This document shows positions 48,501 to 59,600 of a stretch of 64,000 nt of DNA, piece after piece. Positions within the stretch are counted from its first letter, which is position 1. Each line of letters begins with the position of its first letter. The position numbers were made by a program, and so were the translations under genes. The stretch comes from Labyrinthula sp. Ha (taxonomy: Eukaryota > Sar > Bigyra > Labyrinthulida > Labyrinthulaceae): the NCBI GenBank assembly GCA_015227615.1, contig JAALGZ010000008.1, positions 1,116,001 through 1,180,000 of the forward strand. The letters are read 5' to 3'. Below the pieces are notes generated by a model. It was not told where the DNA came from. It saw only the letters and a list, made by a program, of their open reading frames with translations, and made no database searches.

Positions 48501-49707
48501 CATAAGTTACATTTTTGAGTAGTAATGAAGTATTGTTGTTGAGTAAAAGAGAAACATCTCCAGTAATTGTATTGAACTGTGTGGTTTTTAGAGCACCAGT
48601 TATGGAAACATTTTTCAGAGGTTTCGAATTTTTGAGAATACTTTTGTCGTTTGTAACATGTCCAGTAGCTCCAGAATCAACTAAACATTTTAGACAATTG
48701 TCTTTGAATCTACATGAGCAAGGTTTTTGTAAGTTGATTTCGTTTATTGTGATGCTTATTTTGGCTAGATTGTATTCAGTTGTTGTCTCTTCAAAATAGT
48801 TTTCTTCATCGTTTTCTTGCGTTTCAGTGTCAGAAACTTCGGAACTTTCGTCGACTATATCTATTTTGTTGACTCTTATTAGTTTAAAGTGGCAGTTTCG
48901 GAGTTTGTGTTCGGTAGAACCACAACCCCAGCATCTGTTTTCTTTGGTAGGACAACTGGGTTTACTATGTCCCCATCCTCCGCAGGAAATACAGCGGTTG
49001 CTTTTTCTATATTCTTTTTCGTTTCTCCCAACTTCCGTTTTCTTAATCCTAATGTTGTTACTTCTGTTACTGGAGTTCTCGCAACGTAAGTTCATATTAT
49101 TGCTTACAGTTTGAAAGAATGAAATAGCAGTTTCTAGAGAAGTAGATGGACATAAGGTTTTTTGAACTTTAAAAATAGAATCGGGAATATGATATAAAAA
49201 TTCTTCAATTATTTCTCTGTTTTCTTTGCCTCCATGAGAAATATATTCTGCTAAGCGTCTTTTAAATATAGATATATATGTATTTAACTCTCTGAATTGA
49301 ATAGTGGCAAGTCTTCTTCTACTTGTTATTAGTGCAGTTTCGATATCTTTTTCATAGTGTTGCTTGATCCTAGAGAAACTTTCATAGAGATCGAGGCTCT
49401 GGTTAATATAATGAACAAGATCAGCAGATATTGTTCTTCTTACAATATGGAGCACCGATTGAATCTCCATGGCATGGTTAATTTTTGCTAATTTAAACTT
49501 CTTTTTGTCTTTAAATATGGGAAAAATAAAGTGTTTGTATTCAATTAGAGTTCCTTCTAGAGACATCTTCATAAGAGAGATAGATGTATTGTCAGAGTTC
49601 TCAGTGTAAATATTAAACATCTCAGTTTCATAGTTAATTTTAAGATCCGAACATATTTTTGTATTAAATCCTCGTGTGAAAGTTTGTCTTGAACATACTT
49701 TGGGCAT
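45556..49707 (-). CDS. copia gag-pol polyprotein (1383 codons)
   Basis: The polyprotein frame of the copia element. Two gag zinc knuckles lie at about 239-252 (CISCGGWGHSKPSC) and 259-272 (CWGCGSTEHKLRNC). The aspartic protease site DSGAT lies at about 344. The integrase follows, with an HHCC finger and a D,D-35-E core containing SDRGTEFS and SENGKVERYNR. The reverse transcriptase has QMDITAAFIYGHL and the YVDD box. RNase H has MFVDSSFANG, STEAEYV and the RNRYLDTRF end typical of copia. It would copy and integrate the element; its products have no host role. The gag start lies near the boundary with the overlapping leader-side frame. Confidence 0.9.
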   Translation of the reverse strand: MPKVCSRQTFTRGFNTKICSDLKINYETEMFNIYTENSDNTSISLMKMSLEGTLIEYKHFIFPIFKDKKKFKLAKINHAMEIQSVLHIVRRTISADLVHYINQSLDLYESFSRIKQHYEKDIETALITSRRRLATIQFRELNTYISIFKRRLAEYISHGGKENREIIEEFLYHIPDSIFKVQKTLCPSTSLETAISFFQTVSNNMNLRCENSSNRSNNIRIKKTEVGRNEKEYRKSNRCISCGGWGHSKPSCPTKENRCWGCGSTEHKLRNCHFKLIRVNKIDIVDESSEVSDTETQENDEENYFEETTTEYNLAKISITINEINLQKPCSCRFKDNCLKCLVDSGATGHVTNDKSILKNSKPLKNVSITGALKTTQFNTITGDVSLLLNNNTSLLLKNVTYVPNLKNSLIISEPKLIDDGMAIIKGPKNTTISKNGLTVSNLFRNNNHFFLHAMLKPNNNLCINSLNISPSDLSHYRLGHVNNLYLERTGLQPMKQFYCLGCAAGKLTESRKGKSVNYNHSELFKATAPYLKLHVDTMGPLSTSIQGYKYASLLVCNFSNFITPILTKSKSNISGKIIKLLKKIKKNHNTRVKCIFSDRGTEFSTLDSFCDKKGIKREYSNIYFPSENGKVERYNRTVMSMVRTFLAQANISIKFWCYCLFHSCRILNIITKKKDCSPYEIVFNKKPQVKNIRMFGSRGHALLSTKKNKFSRTTPIIYLGRDQNSPSHLCFNPKTKKIQRFRTITLDEIGTITSTYEHFVNITSKSSKYADKLETSTYNIRRKLDNTLFEKDVPTTDIIDSSEESDENDQPGKVDESNSTLPPSFTPVSSSSISDSKNRIGDFNITPKNIIHEKRNRKQRVLNLEANSTITDSTIPPRSYHNIKSRSDAKLWYDAYQKEIDSIETIGSFDIVPRPPTNIKVIPLAEVFKCKTNMQGDWIAKARICANDATQRSNYSSTDTRFYAPVAPIQTIRIFITIALSFNMWMRQMDITAAFIYGHLDDPIYLELPKGHPKRKNDTLVWKTATSIYGLRQAPKVWHRTLTTALEQLKMKPLMNERCLFINEGRMKIIVLIYVDDLLYAGTKDMITIFEKFMESKFQLKFNLVTDTYVELQLISSGQSCLLSVAHHITKGFTRHQLEESKKKLTTPLTNEFNNNSSKTLFNKKQYQQIVGIINYITQHGRPEVSYAVHVLSRHMSAPTADSLSEARRTLRYLFDSKDLILKYDAVKLKNDLKMFVDSSFANGPGRLSVYGFIIFLNDNLIVARSKLEPVVVNNSTEAEYVGISLALRELKGIFIILQSLDVDLQTFVYVDNQPAMRMILNDTAAGRNRYLDTRFQFAKQELKAMKAELVYVKTEENLADVMTKMLQRNKINMFNNKVYHL

Positions 49708-50307
49708 TGAATAGAATATCTTAAATGTTGGTCAAGTTGTTTTCTTCCAAGGTAAGCAAACATAGAGGCTTCCCAATCCTTAAATTGGACCCGAGGAGAG
49801 CCTAGCTTCGGTAGTTCATTAGAAATATTATCTTCTATCATAATATATTTAGGTTTTATTTGGTATCTGAGTAAGTGCGTTGTATTACTCGTTTTGCACA
49901 GTTTTGTAACGTTCGAGTACCTACCTTTTTGGGTAAACTGCAGTTTACAATATTGAGGAGAAGTATAATAAACGTAGGGAACTGTGTTCCTAGCATAATA
50001 CAAACTTATTGGTAACACACATATAGTACCAAAAACTCGCACACAGTGTCGATACCTTAACAGGGTCTTTTTTGTGATACTTTTGTGAATATTCTTCTTG
50101 GTGGAGACGATAAGTATGTAGCTAGATAAAGTTTCTACAAGTAGACAGATCGCGACCAGAACCTTAAACATGTTTTCCATGTAACTATCCATATAACTTT
50201 GAATTTAGGTTTAATAGAAATAAATATATTCAGAGTTTTTCAGTCAGTAGGTAAATGAAGATAAAAGAAAAATAGAATCAGAGGAGAGTCTTAGGCTCTT
50301 AACCTTT

Positions 50308-50433
50308 TGTTTGTGTCTTTCTTATATTCAAGTATTAAAGTATGCCTGGTATTCAGAGGTAACTCTAGAATACCAACGCTAACTAAAAATACAAACTAAA
50401 CTACTTACGCAAACTACATATTTGTATACAACA
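50308..50433 (-). repeat. copia LTR (5' copy)
   Basis: A 126-bp terminal repeat, the upstream copy for minus-strand transcription; it should carry the element's own promoter. It differs at one base from the partner copy. Confidence 0.9.
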
Positions 50434-50439
50434 AAACTT

Positions 50440-53085
50440 TATAGGTAAAGGATGTGTGGGTAATTTGATAGGAGGAAGGAAGAATTGTTGGACGCTATTA
50501 ATAAGATAAGAAGAAGAGTATGAGTATCCATCAACTAGTTTCCAAAAATATTATTAAAGGCCTTGAAATATAAATAATTCTAATACAATATATAATATAG
50601 TATTATTTCATAAACATGCAGATCTAGGAAGCAATATAATACCTTTTCAAACCACCTGATTCAAACAGAGATGCAACAAGAACCTCCCGAATTTATATAT
50701 ATAGTATGGTTTTTCTTATACCAGTTTTTTGCACAGTCTATAAATTAATAGAAGGAAATAGATTTTTAATTATATTAAATTCATAGCATACAAGTACAAA
50801 TAATAAAGCTCTTTCAAGTAGGCAAAGTTTATCAAATACAAGTAATTATAAAGGAGGTGTTGTAAATAAATAAATAAAAATATCACAACTAAACTACCAC
50901 GACAAAAAAAAAATCTATAAACATAAGAATTTCATTAAGTCTGATCTTTGCAATAGATGAAATGAAGCATGCAGATCATGAAGTTCAAACGATTCTCGAT
51001 TCTTGTTCTTATGTTTAATCTTCCAAATCCGACATGAAAGCGCAAATACCAGTGAATGGTTAAGTTTTACATAAAAGGAGGTTTGTTTTTCTTTTCTGTT
51101 CATTGAAATTTGAGAAAGATTGGCAAGGGTTACCATATTAAGAATAATCTCTTTGCGACAAACCATATGCTTTGGGTCCCTTTTCAAGTATTGTTGGGTT
51201 CTTTATTGATTTACCCTTACTTACGCTTCGATCTATAGATAGAAAGGTTGCCTTAAGAAAGTTTTAATAGGATTCCATAAAATATAGTGTTTAATGAAAG
51301 AGAGTTTTATTCATTTTGCATACTTCCAGATCTTATTCAACGAGGATAATAAAATTAAGTTTGTTTGGAGCTTTCTATCTTGAACAGATTAAATACTGCT
51401 TCAGATTGACATCTGCATTCTATAGAATAAATAAGATATACAAAACATAAACTATGAATATATCAACAGTAGAATTTGTGGAATAAAAACAATAATTTTA
51501 AGTTTTAAATTATTTTCCTGGTAGTCTTGTTTTACTTGAACCCCAACATTTTAAAGTCTATCGGTATGCAGACCTTTTCTCCATGAACATTGAGGAAAGA
51601 AAATCTCTATTAGCAAAACAGCTAACATGTTTCTAATTCATGAGATTTCTCTATTTCTCTGTTCTTTTTTAAAGTAATCAACCCGAATCTTTTCTCTTAC
51701 TATGGATGCAGTTCAGAAATTCAAATTCTGTCTTGTTTCTACAAACTGCATTCTAGATGCGCCTACCAACCATTCTAAATTAGATTTCGAACCATTTGGA
51801 TACTTATTCGTCGAGAATTGGCAAAGAGAGTTAGAATCTCTTTTCAAATCTATGTCTTGGATTTTTGCTAACTTCTAACTTATTAAGGTGGCTTTTAAAT
51901 ATATGTCAATGGAAATTAGAGCATATTGTATGATCTTCCTATTTAAGGCAAACATCCTTGATTCCGCTTTAAAAACTTGCTTGTTTCTTCAACAATCTGA
52001 ATCTTTATTATTGCTCACAATGAAGTGCTCTTAGATCACTATTTTTTAATACTTGATTTGTGATGCTAAAGATTATAGTTACTTTTCCCTTAAAAACGTT
52101 AGTCATACCATTTAAGGTAGTGGATTATATTGAAACACCAATATTTTAACCAACTTACCTTCCTGAAAAATTCTTTTTGGAAATTGTCTTGAAACTTCAT
52201 CCAAATTTTTTACAGAATTTTTGTTGAACTCTTTACCTTTGAAACCTATTACTTTTATGTAAGTGTTGCAACTGGAAATTAGATTTCCTTTGATTTGGAT
52301 AGTATAAATTATCAATGGTGTAAGAAGGTTGTTTCTTGATGATTAACCAAAAAGCTTTAGATATGAAAGTAGAAGGATAACATATCCAAGAAAAACTGGG
52401 AGATACATAAAGTGCAGTTGCTATGATGTAAAATCTTAAGATCAGTTTACATTCTTTCTCTTTCATTGTTCTTTCTATATATTGTTTCCATAGTTTTAGA
52501 CCTGCAAGATCCAGAATTGACTATATATCCACTACTTTTCAAATAGAATTAAGTAATAAAGTTTCCTAAACATGAAAGTAAGATCCAGGAAGGTTTTTAG
52601 GTTAGGATTCTGTTTCAATTGAATAATAACTTAAACATCATCAATACATTTTTGAATCTTTATTTTTTGACTTATATCCTCTGGTTATTAATGACTTACC
52701 ATTATAATTATTTGATTGGAAACTATTTTTTAAGAGAATAACTTTTCCCTTCAATTATGAACAAATGTAACATATCTTTTATATCACTCATATCATAGCT
52801 AATACGTTGTGGAAACACAATTGTTACTTAAGATTGGATTCCAACGCTAAAAATAATAAGTCCATTGTTGTTAGATCATAGACAAAACTATAAATCGCCA
52901 GCTTTTTTCTTCGTTTTTCCACAAACAGTTTTAGATGATCGCTAGGATTTACTAGAATGAAATACTTTTAAACATAAAAATATTTCCTAAGAACAATATA
53001 AAGCAAATTTGGAATTAGTACAAATGTCAAAGTAACGTATAAGACTAAGTACAAAACGAAAATAGCTATTGAATAAGGCGTGGAA
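50440..53085. other. spacer in the array, weak coding scraps
   Basis: AT-rich spacer of 2.6 kb. Minus-strand frames at 50915-51187 and 52112-52466 are longer than their neighbours and have mixed composition, but no family motif and no copy of the array's cysteine pattern was found. Decayed genes are possible. Confidence 0.35.
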
Positions 53086-53091
53086 CATATT

Positions 53092-54308
53092 TCAGGGACT
53101 ATATTCAAGGTTAGTACAACACTGAACTTCACCATCAACTTCACACTCTGGGTTCTCTATATCTTCACATAGGTTACACAAGGTCTCAGAAAGAAACCCA
53201 GATCTAATTTGAGTTGTATTAAATGCAAGAACAGATCCTATTTTTATATCGAGCACATAAACGTTCTCCAAAATATTCATTCCAAATAGTGTTTCTTCAA
53301 GAAAAACAAAAGAGTGAAGACACCTACAATTCTCACATAAATCTTCAACTTCAAAGTCACATAGTCTTTTCTCATCTTCACAAATAAATACATCATACTC
53401 TTCTGTTTCATTATATATATCATCTAAGTTTCTTTCTTTCTCAGCATATTTCGTTGTGTGCAATAAAAGAACCATTGCAACAAGGGCAACAAATGTGAAC
53501 ATGACAAAAAAAACTATGAAAATGAGCTGCTTTACCATCCTCTTCCTATTTCGTACTGGCAGAGGTGACGTTTCATTAACTGGGTTACTTGGTGCTTTCT
53601 TTTCTCCCCTTTCCTTCATTTTCCTGTTATACTGTTGATAATGTACACTCTTCTTGAAATCTTTGATGGCTTTTTGTTTTAAAGATTCTCTATCTTCTCT
53701 TCTCAGCTTCACATGATGATGTTTTTTCTCTATTGCATTTGCCGCTTTGTGTTTTTCTTTTTCCTTTTCTTCGTATATTGGAATTTTTTTTTGGGGGGTT
53801 ACTTGGAGGTTGGAAACCGTATGTTGGACTAAAAGTGGGGTTCTCTTATGCTCTACTATATTCATTTGACTCTTATCTAACTTATCTATATTTTGCAAAG
53901 AATTTTGCGATGTATCTCTGTTCTCGTTCTTTCTTGCACTCGGATGCTCTGAAAACTTATGAAATAAAAATAATACTCTTCAGCCGTTCCTGCATATCTT
54001 CAATTATTTGTTTATCCACTAAATTTGAAGAAATAATAGAAAGAAATACTTCTTTCAAGAAAAATGACAGTATCCACACTTGATTTTACAGTCCGCGTAT
54101 TTAAAGAACTCTTCTCGCTAACTTTATTTTTACTTCTGTGCATATTCTCTTGTTCACTATTGTTAAGTAAAGCTTTAAATAAAGGTCTTCTCTTAAATAG
54201 AAGACCTTTTTCTTTCACACTCTCGTGATCAGATCCATGTGACACCTTCGGTACTGTTTCTGTAATTGAAGACTTATCATGATCGGAGCTCAGGTCAAAG
54301 AGGTCCAT
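53092..54308 (-). CDS. array member 4: type II Cys-rich membrane protein
   Basis: Three exons (54308-54050, 54018-53977, 53948-53092) with introns of 31 and 28 nt give 385 aa. Exon 1 is 259 nt, exactly as in array member 3 but unrelated in sequence, and it ends VIFLER. The 42-nt microexon encodes MDKQIIEDMQERLK. A long basic cytoplasmic segment follows (KEKEKHKAANAIEKKHHHVK and more). A membrane helix lies at about 241-263 (QLIFIVFFVMFTFVALVAMV and on). The ectodomain is nearly the same as that of member 3: NET sequon, CEDEKRLCDFEVEDLCENCR, CLHSFVFLEETLFGMN, VYVLDIKIGSVLAF, TQIRSG, LCNLC, terminal CC. All family cysteines are kept. The protein is about 100 residues longer than the other copies because of its basic cytoplasmic part. 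Confidence 0.8.
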
Positions 54309-54653
54309 TGTTCTCTTTTCTATTATTCCCTTTATGTTGAATAAACTCTGTTTTTTTATATGTCTTGCTTAGGCGCCTACTGAGAACATGTTCTCTTTGG
54401 ACATCTTAGCTATAGCACTCTTAAAGTCCACAAAACAAAAAAATATATATTGACCAAGGCTATGTAGAAATATCATTGTATAGATACTATGTCTTACATC
54501 AGGTGCTCGAAATAGTATACACGCAGAAAAATGACACAAAGGAATGCTGATTACTCAAACAATGCTAAAACCATAACAGCAGAACTATTCTTGCTTCCCA
54601 GCACTTCCAATGAATAAATATACTTCCAAAACAAAATATTTTAGTTCCATATT

Positions 54654-55483
54654 TTATTGTAGGTCCAAACAGCAAGTTGCTTTTTTATCTGGACATGCCA
54701 TCTTCATGTCTGTGTTGCATATAGAACACAAGCCTCCAAATTCTATATCCTTCCTAATCTCTCTACTGCTAAGAAGAAAGCTAGGTACCAAATTGATTTC
54801 TAAGAGGTATATTCTTTCAAAAACATCATCTCCAAAAGAAAAGTTTGAGAAATATCGAATAGACTGCAAACATTCACAGTTGTTGCACAAATTTTTAGTC
54901 TCAAAATCACATAGCCTGTCTTCGTCGGAACAGTCCAATGGTTCAGACTCCTCTGTAAAGTTGCCATCTACATAAGATTTACTGACATCATAATGCTGAA
55001 AATAAAAAAGCACTCCACTCACCACAATTATAAGAAACAAAACTACAACAAATCCACTTCTTAATATTTTCACCTTTCTCTCTTTTCCTTGTAGTTTCTT
55101 ATAGATTCCACCCATTGTGCCAGCTATATTAAGACTTACTTTATCTACAGAAGTTTTAATTTCTTCTTTTTTTCTCAGAAGTTCAAGACGAAGCTGCATT
55201 TTCTCCAGCACTTCTTTATCCGCTAGATATTAAATAACATAACTCTCATACTTTTCTCAAGGCAGAGTGCAGTAGGTAAGCTAGAAACAAAAGTTTCCGC
55301 GTCTTCAATTTCATAATGCCTTATGTCAAACCATTTAGCTCTATTTTTATTTTCCATTTGAGTTGCCAAGATCGTCCACTTGCTTTTTTCTTCCAAGTGA
55401 GTAAACTCTTTACGTTGTATTGCCCAATGTTTATGCTTCCTTTGCTTCCTCTTAAATTTTGTCGTTCTCATTGGCTTTTGCAT
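54654..55483 (-). CDS. array member 5: type II Cys-rich membrane protein
   Basis: Two exons (55483-55252 and 55222-54654) with a 29-nt intron give 266 aa. The start is the first ATG of the frame (MQKPMRTTKF). Exon 1 is very basic and ends LCLEK. The next exon begins with the motif TDKEVLEKMQLRLELL, with Thr where other copies have Met, and there is no second intron. A membrane helix lies at about 134-151 (FVVVLFLIIVVSGVLFYF). The ectodomain has an NFT sequon, CSDEDRLCDFETKNLCNNCE, CLQSIRYFSNFSFGDDVFER, strand IYLLEINL, SREIRKD, an LCSIC pair, a single C, and a terminal CC. The full cysteine pattern is kept, with about one third identity to members 3 and 4 by eye. Base composition matches the neighbours. 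Confidence 0.8.
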
Positions 55484-56083
55484 ATTGGTTTTAAAGTAAG
55501 ACAACTTCTTATTTTGATTAGTTTTATTTATTTATTTTTACCTTTTGTTGTTTCTGTTAAACGTTTAAATTATTTGGAACTGTCTTATCTTAACTTCAAA
55601 GTGACTTTGTTCAATTTGGACATAGCTATAATACTGTATTCTTGCCGTTATAATTATAAAGTTGAAAAATAAAGATGGTCAAATAGAAATGAAATAGAAG
55701 GAAGAAATATCATTAGTTGTATCTCGTAAAAAACAAAACTTAAGCACTTTTCTTAGCTCTAGTCATAGAAACAAGAAGGTTTTGGTTCAAAATATGGATA
55801 TTTTATTCTTATTTCAAAAGCTCAGTAACACCCAGATAGACGTGGTTTCTCTCTAATAGGACTGTTAATCACTAGAGTTATCATGAGCAATTTTAATTCA
55901 AAAAGATATAATCAACATCGGTTAAGAATGAGCAAGTAGTATGTGCATGGGCTTTGTTTAAAAGAGTTATTATTGTATATTTCTTGTTATTTGATCAATT
56001 GTCCAAAATATGTATTTAGTTGTAACCTGCAAATCGGTGTATGGTAATTGATGTATATTCCGGAAAACTTTTTTTCCCAAACT

Positions 56084-56690
56084 TTAACTAAGGAAAAATT
56101 GCAAAGAATGGAAACAAGCACAACTTTGGCAAAGCTCTCCTATCTCAAAATCACATAATCTTGTTGTAACTTTACAAGTTTCCTTTTCACCTTTCTGTTT
56201 TATGTTACTATCATACTCAAACATAACCTTTATTTCTTTTTGTCCTGTAGGAACTAGTATATTACGTAAAACCAAAAAAATAAGAAAAAAAAAATGAAAT
56301 GGTAAAACGCTTGGTACTTAAACTGGTTACATTAAATAAACTAAGAACTAAAACAGAATAGTTTCTATCAACATCATTTTCCAAATTTATTTTGTGTCTG
56401 ACCTAGTGCTGGTTCTTTCATATTTCTTCATTTTTTTTTCTACACTACGTTTCTCGTATTTTCAATAATTTCTTGATCGAATAATTTCAAATTAAACACA
56501 ATAAATACTGTTCTGTAGATAGACTATGGTATAAGCACTTGATTCTGTGGTTTGATAATGAAGAATTTAGATCTTCATTTTCACTAATTGCTTTGGTATA
56601 CCAGCCTCAAGAACCAGGAGTGAAATCTAATAAATGCATTTTGCTTGGATTTAGCACCTAAATACCCGAATTTAGCTTTTTTGTCTGCTC
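56084..56690 (-). pseudogene. array member 6: decayed Cys-rich membrane protein
   Basis: A broken copy at the right end of the array. About 56520-56460 matches the junction between exon 1 and the motif exon (VYLQN, an intron-like GT start, then DQEIIENTRN), but the intron has lost its AG. After a gap full of stops, the last 60 codons (56275-56084) keep TRLCDFEIGELCQSCACFHS and then stop, missing the second half of the ectodomain. The likely exon 1 region (up to about 56690) is not readable. Confidence 0.6.
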
Positions 56691-56699
56691 TTAAGGAGG

Positions 56700-59600
56700 A
56701 ATTATTTTTCACCTTATATCTTAAGCTTCTCAATGTTTTAGAATTTTTCAATTCAGTACCCATAACGGACAGGTACGTTTAGGTCACCTATATTGGAGCA
56801 ATTTCAACCTTCGAATACAACTTCCAATATTATTAATATTGGGAAATGAACTATAGAGGTTGAGTTTTCGAGCATCTACCTACCAATTCCTTAAAAATTG
56901 GGCCCAGGGGATGCGACCCTACTTAAACATATTTTCGCTCTGAACTAGATACACGTTTGTGGGTTCATATTCCTTTGTTTTCTCTAGAAAAAACTTGTAT
57001 AGATAAAGTGCACAAATGCGGAGAGAGTCCTAGGCCCTAGCCTAAAATACTCAAAAATTGATGCCATTAACATTCCTTCAGTAGAATGCGTGTTTCAAAT
57101 TTTTGTCATATCTTATGGAGAATGGAAAAAGGAACGTAACTTTCTTCAGAAATACCAAGTAACCCACCTGTTATATATTCCAAGCAGAGAATTTATATAT
57201 TATAGTCATTTTCAGGGGATCGATAAAGTCACCTGTAATCTGAAAAAATCAACCAATCTATAGGACTCGGTCGAAAACAATAATATAAAGAAAATTGACA
57301 ATCTAGTCAAATTGGGCAGTGCATGGTGTTAAATGAGAGCCCGTAAAAAACTCTAAAGGCAACAAGAAGTTTTCTATAATGGTATCAAAAGCAAAAAAAA
57401 ACAGATTTAAAACTTTAAGTTTGTGGTATTCATATTCTTAAAGATGTGTCGGCTTACAGTACTGGTTTATATTCAAGTTAATTTTATCTCTTCTTCTTAA
57501 ATCGTATTAATTATACTAGTTACTACTAGTTGAGTAACTATGACTTAAATATTGGAAATCGACTAGCATCAAAAAGATTAATAAAAGTGATATTGTTGCA
57601 TAGAGTTAGACTTACATATAGCTCTGAAGGACCCCGCCTATTACTCCTTAACAACTATCTACATATGGAATATAACAAGCAATGAAGATCATTTCTTAAT
57701 CCTAGGGATACCCTTTTCTAGGAAACCTGGATTTTAAGGGTTAAACTAATATATACTCAAATCATGGAAACATTGAACCAGAAGAACAAGTAAGAAGAAG
57801 AAAACTTGATCAGATGTATTCAAATAAGGAAAAGGGTATCAAGAATGATCAGCAGTCATCATATCAAATAATTCTTGCTCTGATCAAGATGGAGCTATAC
57901 CCAGCTAAATATAGCTTTCTATAGTTGTAACTTAAAGAGCAGCCTTCCAGTTCGGGCATTGGATAACCTATTAATACTTGTTGGTTTTCAAACTTCTAAC
58001 AAACTTTCCACAATATTAGTACTCTTCTTCGTATTAAGAATAATTCTATAAATATTATTATTATATTTTATGACGAGAAGAATATTTTAACTCTCTTCAG
58101 CTACAACCTAACTTGTTTTGCGAGTAAGTAGTTATATATGTATAAGATAACAAAATTAGAAAAAACATTATCTATACCTTAGAACAATACAGTGTTGGAC
58201 ATTTCATCTTAAAAAGGGCGAGTAATGAGTTTCTAGAAATAGCAATATAACTGATTTACCTCTACAGAAATTTATAATTGGCAAACTCAGTTCTAGATAT
58301 TCTATGAAATAAAATCTCTTTAAGCAGAATAAACTCATGAAAAATAAAATATTGTAGTTGAACTTATACCTTCATGTGTATTCGCTTTTTTTATCTAAAA
58401 ACTACAAATTTGAAGAGTAGACCCAATATAAGCCTATATTTCATGTATTGGTATTTTGGGTAGCCTGCTAAGCACAATAGTTAATGTAATTAGAGAAAAA
58501 ACATCTTTCTAATTTATATTGAAATTCTTGAATGCTATAAATTGAATTACCTAGGCAAATCTAACTAAAGAATCACTTTCCCCATGTTTGTACTTTAAAC
58601 AAATGAAAGATATTGGCACGATCAGAATGATAGTCATCTTCATATGCGGGGCCTCTTAGATTATATATGTGCATTGCAAACCTATTTCATTTAAAAGCTT
58701 ATGATAAATTAACCTCATCACCCGAAATATCTAGAGTTGTTGGCTTTATAACATCTTATTTCTCACGCAGATGAAGTGAGATGTTGTATATTTATTCAAC
58801 TTCTAGAAAATCTAACTCTGAAACTGGGGTAATCGATTTACTGGCGATAGTAAATTATAATTATTCTGATTTCCTTTTTGATCGTTGAGCACTAGCCCAT
58901 CTTTTCGTTACTGATCCTCCAGTGTATTTTGATTCTATAATTATCTACTGAAGAATAAGAAAACTTATTTTCCCTTCACTCATGAATATTCTATATATTT
59001 AATATTTGGTTCGGTTTTATGGAAAATATATTCAACGTTATCCTCACTCTCACTATCCCTCCATTAATGGTAATTAGGCTTTACCAGTATTTTAGTAGCA
59101 GTATCCCTGGGATGCTGTTGTCAATACACTAACAAACTTTTATTGAAAGCATCCTAATGCAGAATAACATTCATTCAATAATAATCTTAATAAAGGGTAG
59201 GTCTAGTTATATCCCCTTTGTTTATAGAACTTTAAGCATTCTTATATGTTGCAACTCGCCTCAGTCAAAAATGTTAATTAAACTAAGTTTTCAATCCAGG
59301 AACTCTTGAGATGTATACCCAAAGTGCCGTAATAAAAGTTTAGTCATTTATGCGATTTCTTTTCATTCTCCTTTTGAACTTAAGGTTAGATTGTCTACTG
59401 AAACATATATACACACACACTTCAAGTATATTGTACCTCACTTTAGATGATATAAGAATATTTGTGGTACTATATAATTTTCTACAACTTGAGTAGTTAA
59501 AATATCCATATTTTAACCCTCGCAATTTTAACCGCTTATTGTTTTTGCCCTTTCTAGAAGCCTTGGAACATATATATAACAGGAAAATTCTATAATTGGT

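Larger units (their letters stand above)
45420..50433 (-). mobile_element. Ty1/copia LTR retrotransposon, young, near-whole
   Basis: A complete-looking Ty1/copia element of about 5.0 kb, transcribed on the minus strand and inserted between array members 3 and 4. It has two 126-bp terminal repeats, and the motif AAACTTT lies at both outer edges (45412-45418 and 50434-50440), probably the target-site duplication. The two repeats differ at one position, so the insertion is recent. One long gag-pol frame fills 49707-45556. An overlapping leader-side open frame covers 50192-49569. The order protease, integrase, reverse transcriptase, RNase H is the copia order. The element looks whole or nearly so, with at most about one break. 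It is treated here as a mobile-element fossil. Confidence 0.9.

Noticed and set aside
46852-49114. Several 60-95 codon plus-strand frames inside the copia element
   Set aside because: They are antisense shadows of the gag-pol frame with no motif of their own.
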